Positions 11,283 to 26,000 of a DNA stretch of 64,000 nucleotides are shown piece by piece (within the stretch, counting starts at the first letter, position 1; each line of letters begins with the position of its first letter). Origin of the DNA: Climacteris rufus (lineage: Eukaryota > Chordata > Aves > Passeriformes > Climacteridae); the NCBI GenBank assembly GCA_013398175.1, contig VZRZ01002682.1, forward strand, positions 540,392 through 604,391, read 5' to 3'. The notes below the pieces were generated by a model. It made no database searches and had not been told where the DNA came from. It worked only from the letters and a program-made list of their open reading frames with translations. The translations under genes were made by a program, and so were the position numbers.

Positions 11283-14200
11283 GTTTGTTTCCTTTAGATT
11301 TCTGCATGGAAAATGGAAAGTTGTGGTTTCATGTCTGCTGGAGCCCCAAAGCCCCAGACTCTCTAATGGGGTGTCACTTTTATGCTGGAGCACAGAACCA
11401 TCATTTTTCCTGCGCTGAATACAGAAACGTTCAGCACAACTTGTGTGGCAGATCAGCTGCTGCCTGGGCTCTGCCTGAACGGCAAATACCACCCAGCTGG
11501 CAGAGGGGTTTGATTGTTCCTTGCACAAGCCTTGGGGACACACAGCCCCCAGGAGAAGCTGTGCACCAAGTCACTGACTGGTTTGGCTGGTTTGTGCCAG
11601 CTGAGGAACTTGCCCACTGTGGTTATAAGGGATGGGGGCATCAAACTTCCTTTTCTTGGTCTGTGGTTTTCTGTGATTGACAAGTCTGTGAAGGATGTGT
11701 GGATCCAAGAGATTTTTCCAGGGAAGAAGGTGGAAGAAAAACTGTGAGTCAGGTACAGCAGCGCACTAGGGGATGAAGGAGTGTAGGGCTTTGTTGCTGA
11801 TTTTTAATCCCTCTGGAAGTGCTTGGTGATACTTAGAGGCAAATTCACTGTTCCTTCCCAGTTCCCTGTCCACTGCTTCGCTGCTCCGCTCCAACGCTTT
11901 TTTTCTTTTGTCAAGTTGGTGTTTTGTGCCAGTCGGGAAAACAACTCAAATTGCTTTCCAGGTCAATGTGCTGTAGTAATTAAATATCCAGGCTATTTAC
12001 TTGTGCAGCAGCTAAACCAGAGCTGAATATTCAATCTCACCATTGTATGCATAGAAGAAGAAAACAAACAGCACCGGGCCTTTCATCACATCAGGTGGTG
12101 CTTCTTGGAGAAAGCTTTGTGGGCAGGGGTTTGTAGGAGGTGGTGTCTCCAAGAATTTCTTCTGTTCAGTATCAAATTTACATAGAATAACCCAGAAGAT
12201 ACTTAATGAGGACCAATAGCACCTTTCACAAAGTGATTTTATTTCAAAGAAGTTCCTGCTCAAGGGGAAGCTTGGTGGGCAGCAGCACATTCCTAAAGGC
12301 TCTTGTTAAAGGGAGTTGATCCCCATCCAGCTGTCTCCTCTGAAAACCCCAGACCCCACGTTTCAGTAAAATTTCTATCCAAAGTACCACCACAGGTAAC
12401 GTCATGGATACAGCAGGTGTTGAGAGGAAGGATGGGGAGGAGTGTTGCACTGTTTTTATGGTCAAACCTGGCAAAAAGCACCCTTACTTAGAGTTTTCTG
12501 ATGCTCTGGGACTGCTGGGGTTTAACCAGCCTTTGTCCTATTGTTGCAGGCTGTCTTCAACATGGTTAGGAAATGCATTAATATTGGAATTTCAAGAAAG
12601 ATTTTATAACAAGCATTTCCACAGCAGTATTAAAGTGGCCAACAGCACATCTTGACCATTGTGTTGCTTGAAAATATTGGAGTCTGAGCTGTTTCCAGGG
12701 CCAATTTCTCAGCTGGTGCAAGGTAATACTGCTCAATCACTCCTCCATAGAAACCATTAACCTCATTAAGAGGATGACATTTGCATTTCCTGATGACCTA
12801 GAAGAAAACAGAAGGAAGTGGGAAAATTTTGTCGTATGAGTAGAAGAGTCTGTCTTGTTCCACATGCAAAACTTGTTGCTTTGCTCCCGGGAAAACTTTG
12901 GAAGCCCTGATCTTGTGAATAAGTGTAAATAAGAGCACACAGGGGGGAAAAGATGGATAGAAAAGAGCTAAGTAAGGTGCTTCTTATAATTTTTTTCCTC
13001 CAAACCAAGCAAATGTCTCAAAGCAAATACTGGTGGAAACTTCCAGCCCTTGTCTCAGTCTCAACTGTGCTCACATTTCCCTTCTCTATGGAAAGGCATG
13101 GGACTGACTTTTCTGTGGGACCACCTGAAAGATTGTTGGGAGAAAGGAGAAGTGGGCAGAGACAGGATGTTGAGCAGGGCCCTTGTGTCAGTGTTATTTC
13201 AGGTGTTGGTATCATTCTTCCCATCTGTTCACTCCTTGCTCGTAATAAAGAATATCAGCTCCAGCTTATGAAATGAATGGAAATGATGGGAATTCAGCGC
13301 TGGAGCCCACTGTGACACCTGACTGGGGGAGTGCTTAAGTTGCTTTTAGTGCTCTGGCTTCAGCCAGGGGGGTAGGAAACACTGGAGACCCCACCCCTCC
13401 GTGTGCCAGTAGGACTAAGGTGAGCGCCAAGATGGAATCAGTGTTAATCATTTACCCCTGGGGCTGTAACAAGCACCCCGTGTGTCTGTAGGGATCTGCA
13501 ACAGGAATGTGAAATGGGGAAGCTGCTGCTGCTCAAAGGGCACCATAAAGGGCCTTTTGGGCAGGTAGTTTTTTCAGATCCACCTTTGTTTGCTTTGTGG
13601 GATCACGTTCCCGTGCCGTGGTGCTCTGTCACTGGCAAGGCCATCACTGCATGGGGACTGCAGGGTGATTGCCACTCCTGAGCCTGACCTTGACATCTTT
13701 CCTCCCTGATTAATTGTGCCTCAGCACCAAACTAGGGCAGGGAACTTACAAGGAAGGTGATGGCTAATGGTGAGTGCTCAGGAATAATGGTGGTGTTTGA
13801 GCCTCACTCCATGGAGAGGGCTTTGGAAGCACCTAAGCTGTCTTTTCTGCTGTCTTAAAGCATCTTTAACTTGTTATGTCCTCATGGATATAATACAAAT
13901 ATATATTTCTATATTAAATAACGCAATATAACAACGAGCCAAGATTTGGGGTTGAGTTGGCACTCAGGTGTAGCTGAACATGTTGCCATCACCTTCCTTC
14001 AGGAGGAAAAACTGGTAAGTGCAGACTGTCATTCCTCCATCACTAACTTCATCCCAGTCAGCAGCAATCCAGAACTTAGTGATAAAAACAAAGGGTAAAG
14101 GGACACCATTCCTGAATGTATTTCTCTGTTGGCTCATGGCAGAGCTTGCTCCTAAATCCAGACCTGCACCCACAGAAAAGGGTCTGTGAGCATGAACCTG

Positions 14201-17200
14201 GTGTGCCAGCTTGGTTCTGTGCTCTGCATTTAGGGTGATTGTACCTGCAGTGCCTGTGGCTCAGAGGGCAGTCCTCACACATGAAAGACCCCTCACCTTC
14301 TCTTGGAGGAGGCTGAAGACCCAGCAAAGCTGCTCCAGAAGCATCTTTTCTAGAAGAAAACTTGGTCTCATCAGTATTCCTGCAGCAGGCTTTGCTGCAT
14401 GCCCAGGAGTGATTGACAGTGGCTTGAGCTTTGCTTTTAAATCATGCAGCTTTGCCTCATATTAACACATGATTAGGAAGGATTTAACAATTTAAAATAT
14501 TAATAATGGAAAACTCATTTCTGAGCAGCAAGTTTTAATAAGAGTGCTCCTTCCCAGATGGGCTCTGCTCAGAGGTTATTGACTCTGACATCAGTGCTTG
14601 CCCTCACCTTCTGACAAAGATGTAGAGCTGTGTCCTCCTGTTCCTCCCTTTCCCAGCTGTGTGAGGTGCCCTGGGCACCCCAGATTCAGAGGCAGCACTC
14701 CCTTTGTGGTGTTAATGGCACCAAACCTGTGGAAAGAGGAGCCACCTCTGCCCCATCACCTTGAAGTTGCACGGCTGGGAGAGCACGAGCTCCCTGGGGT
14801 GCTCATGGGGAGGGGGTGCTCAGCCTGCCCTTGTCTCCTACCCCTGGAAATTGGTACCTATGTCTGAAACAAAGTGCAGACAGGACAAGCACTGCCTTGT
14901 AGCATTTTGGGGTGACAGCCAGAGCAGACTGGAGACACCATGAGTTTCTTCTCAGCAACTCCAGGTTTCAGAAGGTCTCTGCTCACAGAGAAAGTTTATT
15001 TATATTTTTGAAGCTTATGATTGCTCTGAAATGGAGATGCATCTTTTCTTTTCTTGGCTTGCTTTCCCTTTGTGGCTTGGTTCATACATCACCAATCATT
15101 TTGGTTACAGTGGTGTCAGTGGAGCTTGAAACACAACCACAAAATCAGATACATCTGGAAATAGCTGGGGCAGGTCACCAGGGATGGAGTTCCTTTTGGG
15201 TTTTAAAGGCAGCTTGGATAAATGGCAACCAAACCTTCTTCCACTTGCAGGAGACAAAAGCCAAAAATGAAACCACAATAGTATCCACAATTTTGAGTTA
15301 AAATAGCTGCCTTCTACTCCTGCAATTAAATTTAGTTTTGGTTTTTCAAAGAAAAACTGGCTGAGGATCAGTCCCTAATTTGTAGGAAATTGGTTTGGAT
15401 AAAATAGAAATCTGCTTACCTCTTAATCCAAAAACAAATTCAAACAAAACCAGAATATGATCTGAGGTTTATAAGGTTTTTTTTTACTCAGTATTTAAGT
15501 GCTTCTGGATTTTTCACTGAAATCCAAAATTAGGAATAATAAAAATAAAAAAAATTCAGGTAGAAATCCCTGTGATTTCTCAGTCTTACTCAGAAGCAGG
15601 AAATCTGGGGACTTCCTCAGAATGTTTCTTGGGAGAGCAACAGTGCTTTTTGTTATCACTGATGCCTTTTCTTGAGGTGCACAATTGGTCTGCAGAAAAC
15701 ACAAGGCAAAGGCTTAGGTTATTTTTCCCTTCTGACTCAGACTGCCCAAACTTGACAATTCATTAAGCTCTGCTGTTGCTAATTGCCAGCTTGGGTCTAG
15801 GCTTCAGCGTGGAGCATATCCTTGGAGTGGAGCCTTATCTCAGGAGCTTCCTGAGTCTGCAGAATTGAATGAATGTCTCACCAGGAAAAGTGATTTGTTT
15901 TGCTTTTAGTTTGTTTTGTAAGAAAGCTGAGAATTTCCCTTCCCAGCCAAGTCTGTAGTGACCATAGGGAAGCTCACAGGTTCCAACGCTTTGGATCGTC
16001 TGGCTCTCCACACTCCAGAAGTGCTAAACTCCTTTTAAAAAAATATAGCTGTGCATTTTCAGTCCTTCACTGAAATTATTTGTTCAGTTCTAACTTGGAA
16101 AGAGACTGTGAATGTGCTGCCCTGCTGTCAGTTGATTTCCTTCCCTTCCCCAGCAAGATTTTTGGTCAAACAGAGGTAAAATGCTTCAACTCTATCAGAA
16201 TTTCAAGCTTGGTTCCCCACTTTCAACCCTGCAGTTATGAGGGCACGTTCTGTTGTCATCTTCATGTAAAAAGTCATCTGTCACATCCACATTTCATCAG
16301 TGATTGCAGGTGAGATGTCATGAGGCAGTGGCTTCAAAAAGGTCCAAGAGGAGGTCAGTGGCAGAAATGGCCCCAGTTTCTTGACTCTGGATTTTGTCAT
16401 GGAATTGGGGTAAAACCAATCTATCCAATAAAGTTTGGATTATGTTTGAGAATTGAGCACACTGCTGGTGGACAGTGGGTTAGTTCTGTTGAGGGGCCTG
16501 AATCTACGAACCCATCTTGGAGTGGAGTTGAGGTGCTGTTGAGGAGCCCTGGCCACCCCTGCCAGCACTCATCTGTAGTTCCCCAAAGGCTGGCAAAGTC
16601 TTCCTAAAAAAGGTCATTTTGGGCTGAAAAGCAACAAGGCTTCTCCATTTCAGACAAAAGAAGGTATTTTGTTGGGTTGGGGGGGGATAGACTAAATTTG
16701 GAAAACACTTAACCAAGTTGCCTTAACTTAACAACAGCTTTTATTAGATTGCACTTGTCCAATGAGATTAATGGACGTTTTCCTCTGAAACTCTGGGAGT
16801 CTTTCCTAGACACGGGAATAAGTAGGTTCCTTCAAATGTTCTGCTTCCTACAGGATTTACTGGTGAAAGATTTAATACAATTCAGCACAAACATTTTAAC
16901 CTCTCCATCTAAAACGCTGAATTCGACCGTTTCCTGAATGTGTATAATTTAAAGGCTCGTGTTTTCCTGTGTCATGCTCTCTGAGGCATTTCATGTCGCC
17001 TTGCTCCTATTGACTCTTTTAAGAAAACACTGCAGGAGTATACAGTCACTTTCAGATAACTCAGATGTTTACTTTATGAATGAAGGAGGAAATTGAATAC
17101 TCAAATAAAGTTATGCATCTAAGTGCCAGGAGCTAACTGCCCTCTTAAATTTGCTTGTCTTCTTGAAAGAGTCTTTAAATGCAATTTATGACGTAAAGAG

Positions 17201-19975
17201 CCTTTCCTTAGTGCTGAGTAGGATCTCCACTGTCTCTGTTATAAACGGATGCTCTCAGCAGCTGCTGAAGTCTAGACCAGGGACAAATGTTGGGGTTTCA
17301 GGAGCTCATGTGCATCCCATTGATCTGTGTGGGGTGCACATACGCAGGGTGTGCTGCTTGGACTGCTCTTTTGCTGGAATTATCTGGTACAGACAGAGCT
17401 ACAAGTGGGCAATAAAGAAAAAAGGAGGGTTCCTAGTGTTGTCTGACCACCGTCACACTAAACTTTAATATTAGGTTTAACTCTCACAGCTGGGAAAGGT
17501 GCTGTGTGGCTGTGCCATTTGTTGTCCTGTTTCTCTCACCCCTTATTTGGAACAACAAATGTGGTTTGTATTTAGGGATATAACTCAGGCCAGTCCTGAG
17601 TTATCCTGTCTCTGCAGTGTGTTAGCATCCAAGGAAATTGATTTTTCCTTAAAATAGCTGGCAAGCATGATTGAATTTGCATTGAATTAAAAAATAAAGC
17701 AATTCCCCGGGGAATTAACCTTGCAGACTCCCCAGCCTGTTTCTCCACCCCTTTCCTTCAAGAGAATTTCTCTCAGGATCTCATTCCACTGCACTAATGA
17801 ATTGCTGCAGTAATGGGAATATGATTGACATGTTAAATGTCCTCCCTTGAGCCAGAGTGATTATAGGGAGACAAATGTGAACAGGCACATGTGGCCAGTT
17901 TGGCTCTGACAGCTGCAGGCAGGGTTTTGGGGAGGCTTGGGGGATGCCAGGGTATCAGAAGGACTCAAGTGCAGCCCTCCCAGTAGAGATTTAAAGTTCC
18001 TAAGCCATCATTTGGCACAGAGCTTTTCCAGGTTCACATCCAAGTATAATGCTTTGACATGTAGATCCCTTTATTTGCAAAAAGAGTAGAAGTTCAGAGC
18101 CTCTTTGGGTCCCATTGGCTGGGATTTGATTGCAGGATGCTCTCATGGATCCCAGTTGGATGTGGGAGTTTGCTGGCCTTCAGCTCTGTTCTCCTCAGCA
18201 AAGCCATGACATGCTCAGAGCAGAGTGACCATGAAAAGTTGCCTCCTGATGTCCAAGATCCTTATCCAGAAGCAGGACCAGGGGCCAAATTCTGTTTCAC
18301 ACAATAACCTTTGAGCCAAGGACTGCCATCACCTGCACTGTGGGCATGGAGTGCAGAGATCACCCTTGAATGGATTGTTCAGGGGCCAAAAAGGTGAGGA
18401 CCTCAAAAGCTGGAGTAATTGAACAAGTGGAAGATAAAAACCAGGCACCCAAATGAGATTGTGGCCTCCAGGGTGGGGGAGAGGGCCAGATCTGAAGGGT
18501 GGATTGATGGGAAGAGGCATTGATTTGCATCCAACCTCCCCTTCAGCCCCGCTGCATCTCACCAGCATAGAGTTCTCCACATTTCCCATGGTCCTTCCTG
18601 GTGTAACTTTGGGAAGCTTCTGGAGCATGAAGGAGATCTGGAGAGATCTGATTATCCCCATGGCTGGTCGTTCTTGCAGAGCACTCTGAACAAGAGCAGT
18701 GACTGGGGAGGAAATGTCCTAGACCTTCCTCTCCCCTCTCAAAGTCACAAGTATCTCCATCTGAGGGAGGTGCTGAGGGCTTAAGGCAGGTGAGGGCAGA
18801 CCTGTGAGCCAGAGGTCACTCACAAGGTCCAGTCTCTCCCACAGCCTGGGCTGCACCACCAGCAGGATCCCTATCACACACTAATATTGGATTATGATCA
18901 TGAGGCTCCACAATGTCACACTGATAAGGGCGAGGTTTTTCCCTCTACGAGCCTGTTTCATTTTAACACGTAGGTATGTCAAGTGAAGGGAATATTTTCC
19001 CTTCTGCATCAGACTCCAACTTAGCTGAGGTTGGTCACGGGAGAGAGTGTGCAAATGTCAGGGAGACATTTGTCTGGCAAGGAGAGTGGTTATGGGGTGC
19101 AGGGTGCTTCAGGGGCTGTGGGGAAGGGAAGGGGCTGGGAATGGGTTACTGTGGATGAAGATGTGGTGAGGAAAAATCCGATGTTCATGAGCTGTGCTGG
19201 CAGAGCTGCCTGGCTCTGTGTTTCAGAGGTTGCTGCAAAGTTGCAAAGACAGTTCAATCATGAATAGTTACCAGTTTTCCCAAGTTTATCCAGGTAGTGT
19301 TACTGGAGTAGATTAGAAAACACCTTCACTCTTAATTTCTCAAGTCCTTCTGAAACAAGCAGGAGCTTTCTGAGGATCTCTCACATCTCCATTTCCACTG
19401 TCCATCAGTGGCCAGTGTGACGTGCTTCAAAGGCAGAGAGGCATCAAGAGGTGATGGTGAAAACAGCTTACTTCACTGACTGAATGAGAAAGCACTTCTG
19501 CAATCCTAAATAAAAATTTTCACCAGAAAGTGCTGCTGTTGGGACAGAAATACCCTGGGGACTAAAAAATTTAATGCTGTTTACACTTGAACATGGTCTA
19601 TTTGCACGGTGCACCCCCAAACCAGGTAATGTTTGAGGAAAGAGAGGTGGGAGTCATTTGAAGGAGAAACATACGGTGGAAAAAAGCAAACATGCATTTG
19701 TAAACTCCATTGTCTGGGGCTGGTTCCCACAGAGGCAATCGCCCCCTCTCTCCCTCCAAACCCAAGGGTCCCTGGGGGAGAAGATAGAGTGGTGCTTGAG
19801 GAAGTGCACCAGCTTCCCTTGGGCTGAGCTCTAATTAATGAATTAAAATGCAGAAATGCATCACAGCTCGTGTTCCCTGGTCATTTCCTACTGAACAACC
19901 CCCGCAAAACGTCTGCCAGCTCCATGAGCATCCAAGTCAATACGTGCACCAAAATGTCAGAGGGGACAATAGCAA
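11283..19975. other. Intergenic, no gene recognised
   Basis: Mixed AT-rich non-coding sequence. The longest open frames are about 140 residues and resemble random translation. Several AT-rich stretches with homeobox-like TAAT cores (for example around 17,800) could be conserved non-coding DNA, but this cannot be judged without alignment. Confidence 0.6.
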
Positions 19976-20046
19976 CTAAAAATAGGCAAAGACAGGAATT
20001 TGCCTATAATATTTTTAACCTTGGAGGATGGCAAGGTTATATATAG
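19976..20046 (+). promoter_or_regulatory. Paired perfect MEF2-type sites (candidate muscle/cardiac enhancer)
   Basis: CTAAAAATAG at 19976-19985 and TTATATATAG at 20037-20046 both fit the MEF2 consensus YTAWWWWTAR without mismatch, 61 bases apart start to start. MEF2 proteins act with GATA factors in heart and skeletal muscle. The site lies about 12 kb downstream of GATA5. An enhancer role is inference from motif content; AT-rich motifs also occur by chance. Confidence 0.4.
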
Positions 20047-23000
20047 CTAATACAGAAAAATGAGGTTTGCTTCTTAAATGAGGGGGGAAAAAAGTGTGTC
20101 TGTTGAGCTGGGTAACTGGTTTAGTGTCGGTTTAACTTCAGACCTACTAACACTTTTTTGGCACTGTACCTGGGTGCACTTATCCTGGGGCTGTTGTACA
20201 ATGTGTGGGCTTCCTGGGGGACCTGGGGAGAAGTATGGATCACATCATAAAGGCACTGAGTGTTAGTGGGGGATTTTGCCCCCTTTTCCTGCTTGCTGTT
20301 CAGCCAAGGAGGGGAGAGGTGTGCTGGGCTTGGATTGCAGAGAGAATTTGGAACCAGGCTCGTGCAGTTGCTGCTGCCTGGTCTCTGCCCACATGTAAGG
20401 TGGCTCCTGACATCATCTTTAGCTCTCCAGTTTGTGCTGGAAAACTGCCACCCATGTGGCTCCTTGGAGGCACAAGGAGACAGGAGCAAGTCAAGGCTGC
20501 TGCTCCCTCTGCTGACTCCGGCTGTGGACGGGAGGCTGAGCCCAGGCAAGCTCCAGGGCTGAGACCCAGCAGTGCCTGTGCCCAGCTCACCTCATGCCTC
20601 ACCAGGGTGGGAACCCACTGCCAGAAGAGCTGGCTGGTAAATACTCAGAAGGGTGGTTTTGCCTGACAGCAGAAATAAATGAATAAACAGGAAATAAGGG
20701 GTTGAGCAACTGTTCTTTTTTTTTTTTTTTTACATATGCCTACGACAAACTATGACTTTCAGCAAAGAATGTCATGATGATAAAGCATTCAGGGTCCAGC
20801 ACTGACTCAAAGAAAACTTTGCCATTGAATTTAATGGGAACATGTTTGAGTCTGTAATCTGCAACTAGAACTCTTTGCTTTTTTTTCCCTGCAGATCCCT
20901 TTAATCCTTTAGCAACCATGTGTATTTTCCAAAGAGGTTTTCTGTATGTCCCGGGGGTATAAAATCACAGTGGGAAAGAAGTGCTGCTCATAACCTGTGA
21001 GCAAGTACAATCTGACTCCCACTCTGCTGGTAACACCCTGTGGATGTTTGCCTCTCAGAGATTAGAGGAACAAAGCAAGAAGAGAGCAGCGTTCCATTAT
21101 GGTGGAGCATATAATATTGTGATTATTACTCATGGCCTCTGTCTAATTAATCATTTGGTGTGTTATTTGAAGGCAAACAGGGCCTTTGGTTCATTATCGC
21201 TTATACATACACAGAACTGGAGTCACTTCAGTGCTGTCAGACTCGGTTAATCCCTGCCTGGGTTTTGTACATGTCTGGGTATCTGAATCATGTACATGGC
21301 AAATGATCTACTAATATGTTTGCTCCACCAGTTTGTTCATATGGAGCCAAATATATGAAAGCATTCAAACTCCGGAAAGTGCAGATATGGTCCTAATGGA
21401 CTTGACAAAGGCACCTAATGTTAGAGGTTATGAAAAACGGGGTTGCTGATGAAATGCTTTTTTTGCTCTCTTTTCTTTTAAAGTATTTTGTTTGTATTTC
21501 TTTTGTTATTTATATTTTTTCCTGCTCGGTGTTTTAAACTGGGAGAGAGGAAAGGAGATGAAGAAAACTCTGAATTCTATGAAAACAGACTTAGGGGGCA
21601 AACCCATCAATTTAATCTGAAGTAGAGGAAAAGGGTGATTGCTGAGGTGGGTGTTTTGTGGTACCCAATACAGGAGCCAGCCAGTTACCAGAGTTACTGG
21701 GATGCTGCAGTGGTGGCATAAATCACAATGGCCACCAGGTTATCCAGGTAGTTACAAGGTGCAGTTGCCTTCATTCTGCCTCACTGCATGGCAGCACTCT
21801 CAAAATCTGGGCCATGAACTTTAAAATTTAAAGAAGCTCTGTATCCTTTTCCTCACTGCTCATCTGTACTAGAACAGAGCCTGCTTTCAGGCTCTGCACT
21901 TGGAAGATTTCACATTAAGACTGTAACATTTTGATTACAAGTGATATAAAATGCAGTTCACTTTATTTCCTAATTAATGGCAGCACATAAGGCAACAGTA
22001 AACTCAATTGCTTCCAACAGCTTTTTATATTCACTTGGAGGCATTTACAGAAATATGACTCTTGTACCCAGCGAAATCTTCCCTTGACCAGATGTAGAAG
22101 GAAAGCAGTTTTATTGGCTCCGTGATAATATCACTAAAGAGGAAACAAGCTATAAAAATAATAAAAAAACACAAGCCACACTGAATCTGAGAGCTGCTAA
22201 ACTGAAAGATACAGAAACAAATACAGAGAAGATAATAAGGTCTTTTACTGATAGTGCTGTCCTGTGTAAATAACACAGACACTGAATAAGTCCCTCTGCA
22301 GTGAAACTCATTAGAAACACGTACATCAGCCCAGAGCAATTACTTTGATTGTTCCCCAGCTGCTTTTCACAACAAATGTCCTCAGACCCACCAAGGTTGG
22401 AGCCATTCAGCTCACTGCAGGTCCTTGCAGATGCACAGCCATACTGCAAACAGGGAACTGCCACCTATTTCCCACTCAGGGTCTTGGGCTCATTGCTTTG
22501 TAGACCAGATTTCAGGAGAAGTGCTAGTCCAGGAGAGCTGATGAAAACAGACTGTCCAAACAGACAGAGAATGAAGCACACACTTCCATAAGGAATGAGC
22601 ATGACCAAGGATTATCTTGATCCATGCTTGTCCAGCACATAGATCTAGTCTTGAGTTTGCACCTGAGGGGTGAGATGCTCCTGAACTGCAATGAAATCCA
22701 TGTGGACCTTGTCTTCCTAAACACCAAAGCCGTTCACAAATGAATCTAATTAACTTTTCTTTTTCTTGAAATTAGAGATAATGGAGTTCTGCACACATTG
22801 GCACTCCAAGAATTCAGCAGTGGATTTTCAGAGATGGGATTTTTATTGCAGAGGTACAGCATGAGTACCCACCCTGCAAACCATCTGTATGCTGAGGGAG
22901 CTGCAAGAAGTCTAGAGAACTGTTTGGCTGAAAGTCAGGAATGAAAGCTAAATTTCCTAAGGTAAATTTTCTTTTTTTTTCCTGTGATTTTAAATATTTT

Positions 23001-26000
23001 GCCTGGGGAAAGTCCAATGAAAGGACAAAATAAATGAGCATGGGAGACTACAGCTTTTGGCAGCATGATAGAAGTGTAATGTAATAACAAACATAAGCTG
23101 AAAGCCAGTCAGAGTGAAAATACCTAAACTGAGGACACTTTTGTCATTGTGTTTGGTAGTCTGAAGGTAAGGAGGTGATTAAATGATACCAAACAAGCTG
23201 AAACACTAAAGCTGACTCTGAGGCATAAAATTTCATGGTTGCATGGAGAAAAGCTGAGCGGTGACAGTCAACAATGAGCAAGACATCAAATAAATTTGTG
23301 TATAACTGTTCCTAAGTGATAAGTGTTCCTCTTGCTGCCACAAGCTTTCTGTTCTCTATACAAGTTTTACAGAGGACTGGGACAAAGCCAGCCCAAAGCT
23401 TTTCTCCAGCAGAAGGAGTGCAGTTGCTGAATGTCCAGCTTCCAAAGAAAACTCTTATTTTGTCATGACCATCCTACTGTGACAAGGTAAAGGACATCAC
23501 CTTCGGTAAGGCTGGAAAATAAAAACTGGAAAGCATAAAACTGTACATGGAGAAAATTGAAGAGAAAGCAAAGAGACATCTAACATTTCCAGATATCCCC
23601 TTCCTTTATGAGGTACAATCGTCTCAAATGAATCTGAACATGCATTTGCTCCATAGAGTTAATCTTTATTAACAGCCCCAGAATGCCCTTCAGTTGCTGC
23701 ACAGCCTGGTTCAAAGGTTTTCAAGAAAAACAACATACCATAAACCAAAGGGCAGCACTAATTGGAAGCAATGTAATTCTGAAAACAGCAATACCTTTTT
23801 GTGGGTTAATAACCGGAAATTAAATTTCATGTATGTTAGCAAAAGCCATCATAAAGCACCAGGTGAATGAAGTGCACGGGCAATGAGGGCAAGGGTTCGG
23901 AGCACTCACAGTCACCAGCTAGCAGCAACCCCTATTCCTTGGTCACAGCCAGTATTCCCAAATAGTCCTCAGCCTTGAACCCCTGGTTGGAGGAAATGGT
24001 TTGCACAACGTGGCTTCTCATTGCTGCTTTGGTGGTGGAATAAAGGTGGTGGAGTAAGGAGGGGCAGAAATTCAGCTGCCCCCGGGAGCAGCGCTGCTCT
24101 GCTCGCGTCCGCGTGGAGTCGGAGCAGCACCAAAGGGCTGCTGTGACTTGTCCCTCCAATTTGATGTTCCCCCAGTCCAGTGCTCAGGCTGCTGGTGCTT
24201 CCAATGACCTTGCCATCTGCGCTGGACACACAAATAGGAGATTTGTCTTAACAATTAATGAGGTTTCAATGTTAAAATGTCATGCAATGGAGAGCAGGTA
24301 CAGGCGCATGCTGGGATTGGGTTCGCTGATGATGGCATTGCCTGAAATGGAAACTCAGTTAATATTTGGACTGCAGGGTGTGTGTCTCTTATAAGGAAAT
24401 AGCTTAATCTGGAGAAGGAGGCAGAAACACAAGGTCAGATCCTCTCTCCTCTGCCCTCGTTTCCTCTTCTGGCTGCACTGGCTGCCCTGACACTGCAGAG
24501 GAGTCATAAGACTGATGTCTCTGACACCAGGATGCCTCTCTGCAGGGATTCCTGCAGTGTAAGCCACCACTCCAAGCCAGAGCTCTGGCAGCTGCAAGGG
24601 TGGGTGCTGGGCAGGGATGCCAGATCACCTCGAGTTCAGTGACATCTTGCAGATAGCACAGCCCTGAGGAGATGGATCCCATCCAGAAGTTGTCCTGACC
24701 CTGCCTGACATCATAAAGTCATCTGCTGGTGAAGCCAGGCTGATCACAACATTTAGTTGGAGATAAATGGACCATCTTGGTTCCTGGCAGCTCATTTGTG
24801 AATAACCAGAGACATGGCCTCAGGCAGGTGTTGTGTCTGTGGTGGCAGTCCCTGCACCTGGGCAGTCTCTCCACATCTCTGCTTCTTGACACACTAGAGG
24901 AACATTTGTTACTATTTTCTTTCTTTCCAGCTGTTGTTGGTTCGGCTGAAGAGTGGGAAAGCCTGGGCAAGAGAGAAAGCACTATGGACTGCAGAAAGGA
25001 TGGTGACAACCAAGCATCCCCGAGGAGGGACAGCTCTTTGCAGCTCTGAACCATGAGCTCTGCTCACAGCAAGCTGCTTCTGCTCAGGGTCTATTTTATT
25101 TTTCCCTGTTGCTGTGCTTGAGAGACTTTTTGTCTGAAGGCCTCTCTCCCCCTGAACCCATCCATCACCAGTGCTGACAGAGGTTCCTGCTGCCCAAAAT
25201 GGCCAGGAAGACTTGGTGGAGCCAGAACCTCAGGGGTCAAGTCCAGGTTGTCATGTCTGAGCAAGCACTGCTCAGGATACACACGGCCCAACGTCATGTT
25301 TGGAAGGCAGTGCAGGACCAAGAGGGAGGAGAAGGAAGAATAGGATGTAATCTTTCATCCTGAAAGCAAGCATGTGGGATGGGAATATTTCATTTTGCTG
25401 CTGATGATGGTCTGGCCCTGAGGGGGTGGAGGAAGGGAGTCCCCAGCCCAGGCAGAGAGCAGCAGCCCTGGCACTGCTCTCCTGCTCGCTATTTTTGGAT
25501 GCAGGAAAAATACAAAGGCAGAGAATGCTGGGGACATCAGTCTGAACTCAGTGATGCTTCTTGTGTGAATGCAGAAAGAGGAGATCTAAAGGTACAAATG
25601 CCCCATGGTTGGGGACCAGAGCAGCGAGCAGAGGAGGAAGGCTGTAGGCACAGCACTGAAGTGATGGACACAGAAATGAGCTCAGGGTACCCCAAAGCAG
25701 CTGCCTCCAACTCACCTGATGGGTGTCCTGGGCTTCCTTACTCTCCAGGGCACCACCACCATCTCCCTCTTCACTCTCAGCAGTGACTCCAGCAGCACCA
25801 TTAAATAAAACCTGCAGCTGGTTTTATCCAGAGCTGTTGCCCAAAGGTCCCTGCAATCCCTCAATACTCCTGGTGCCAGGGCTCAACTGGTCCAGACTGG
25901 CAGCCCTCACTCACCTGCCAGTCTCACCCACAAAATGTCACATCTCTGGTTGGGGCTGAACTCTTATAGCCTCTCCCAGCTAACAGGGACAGTGACACGC

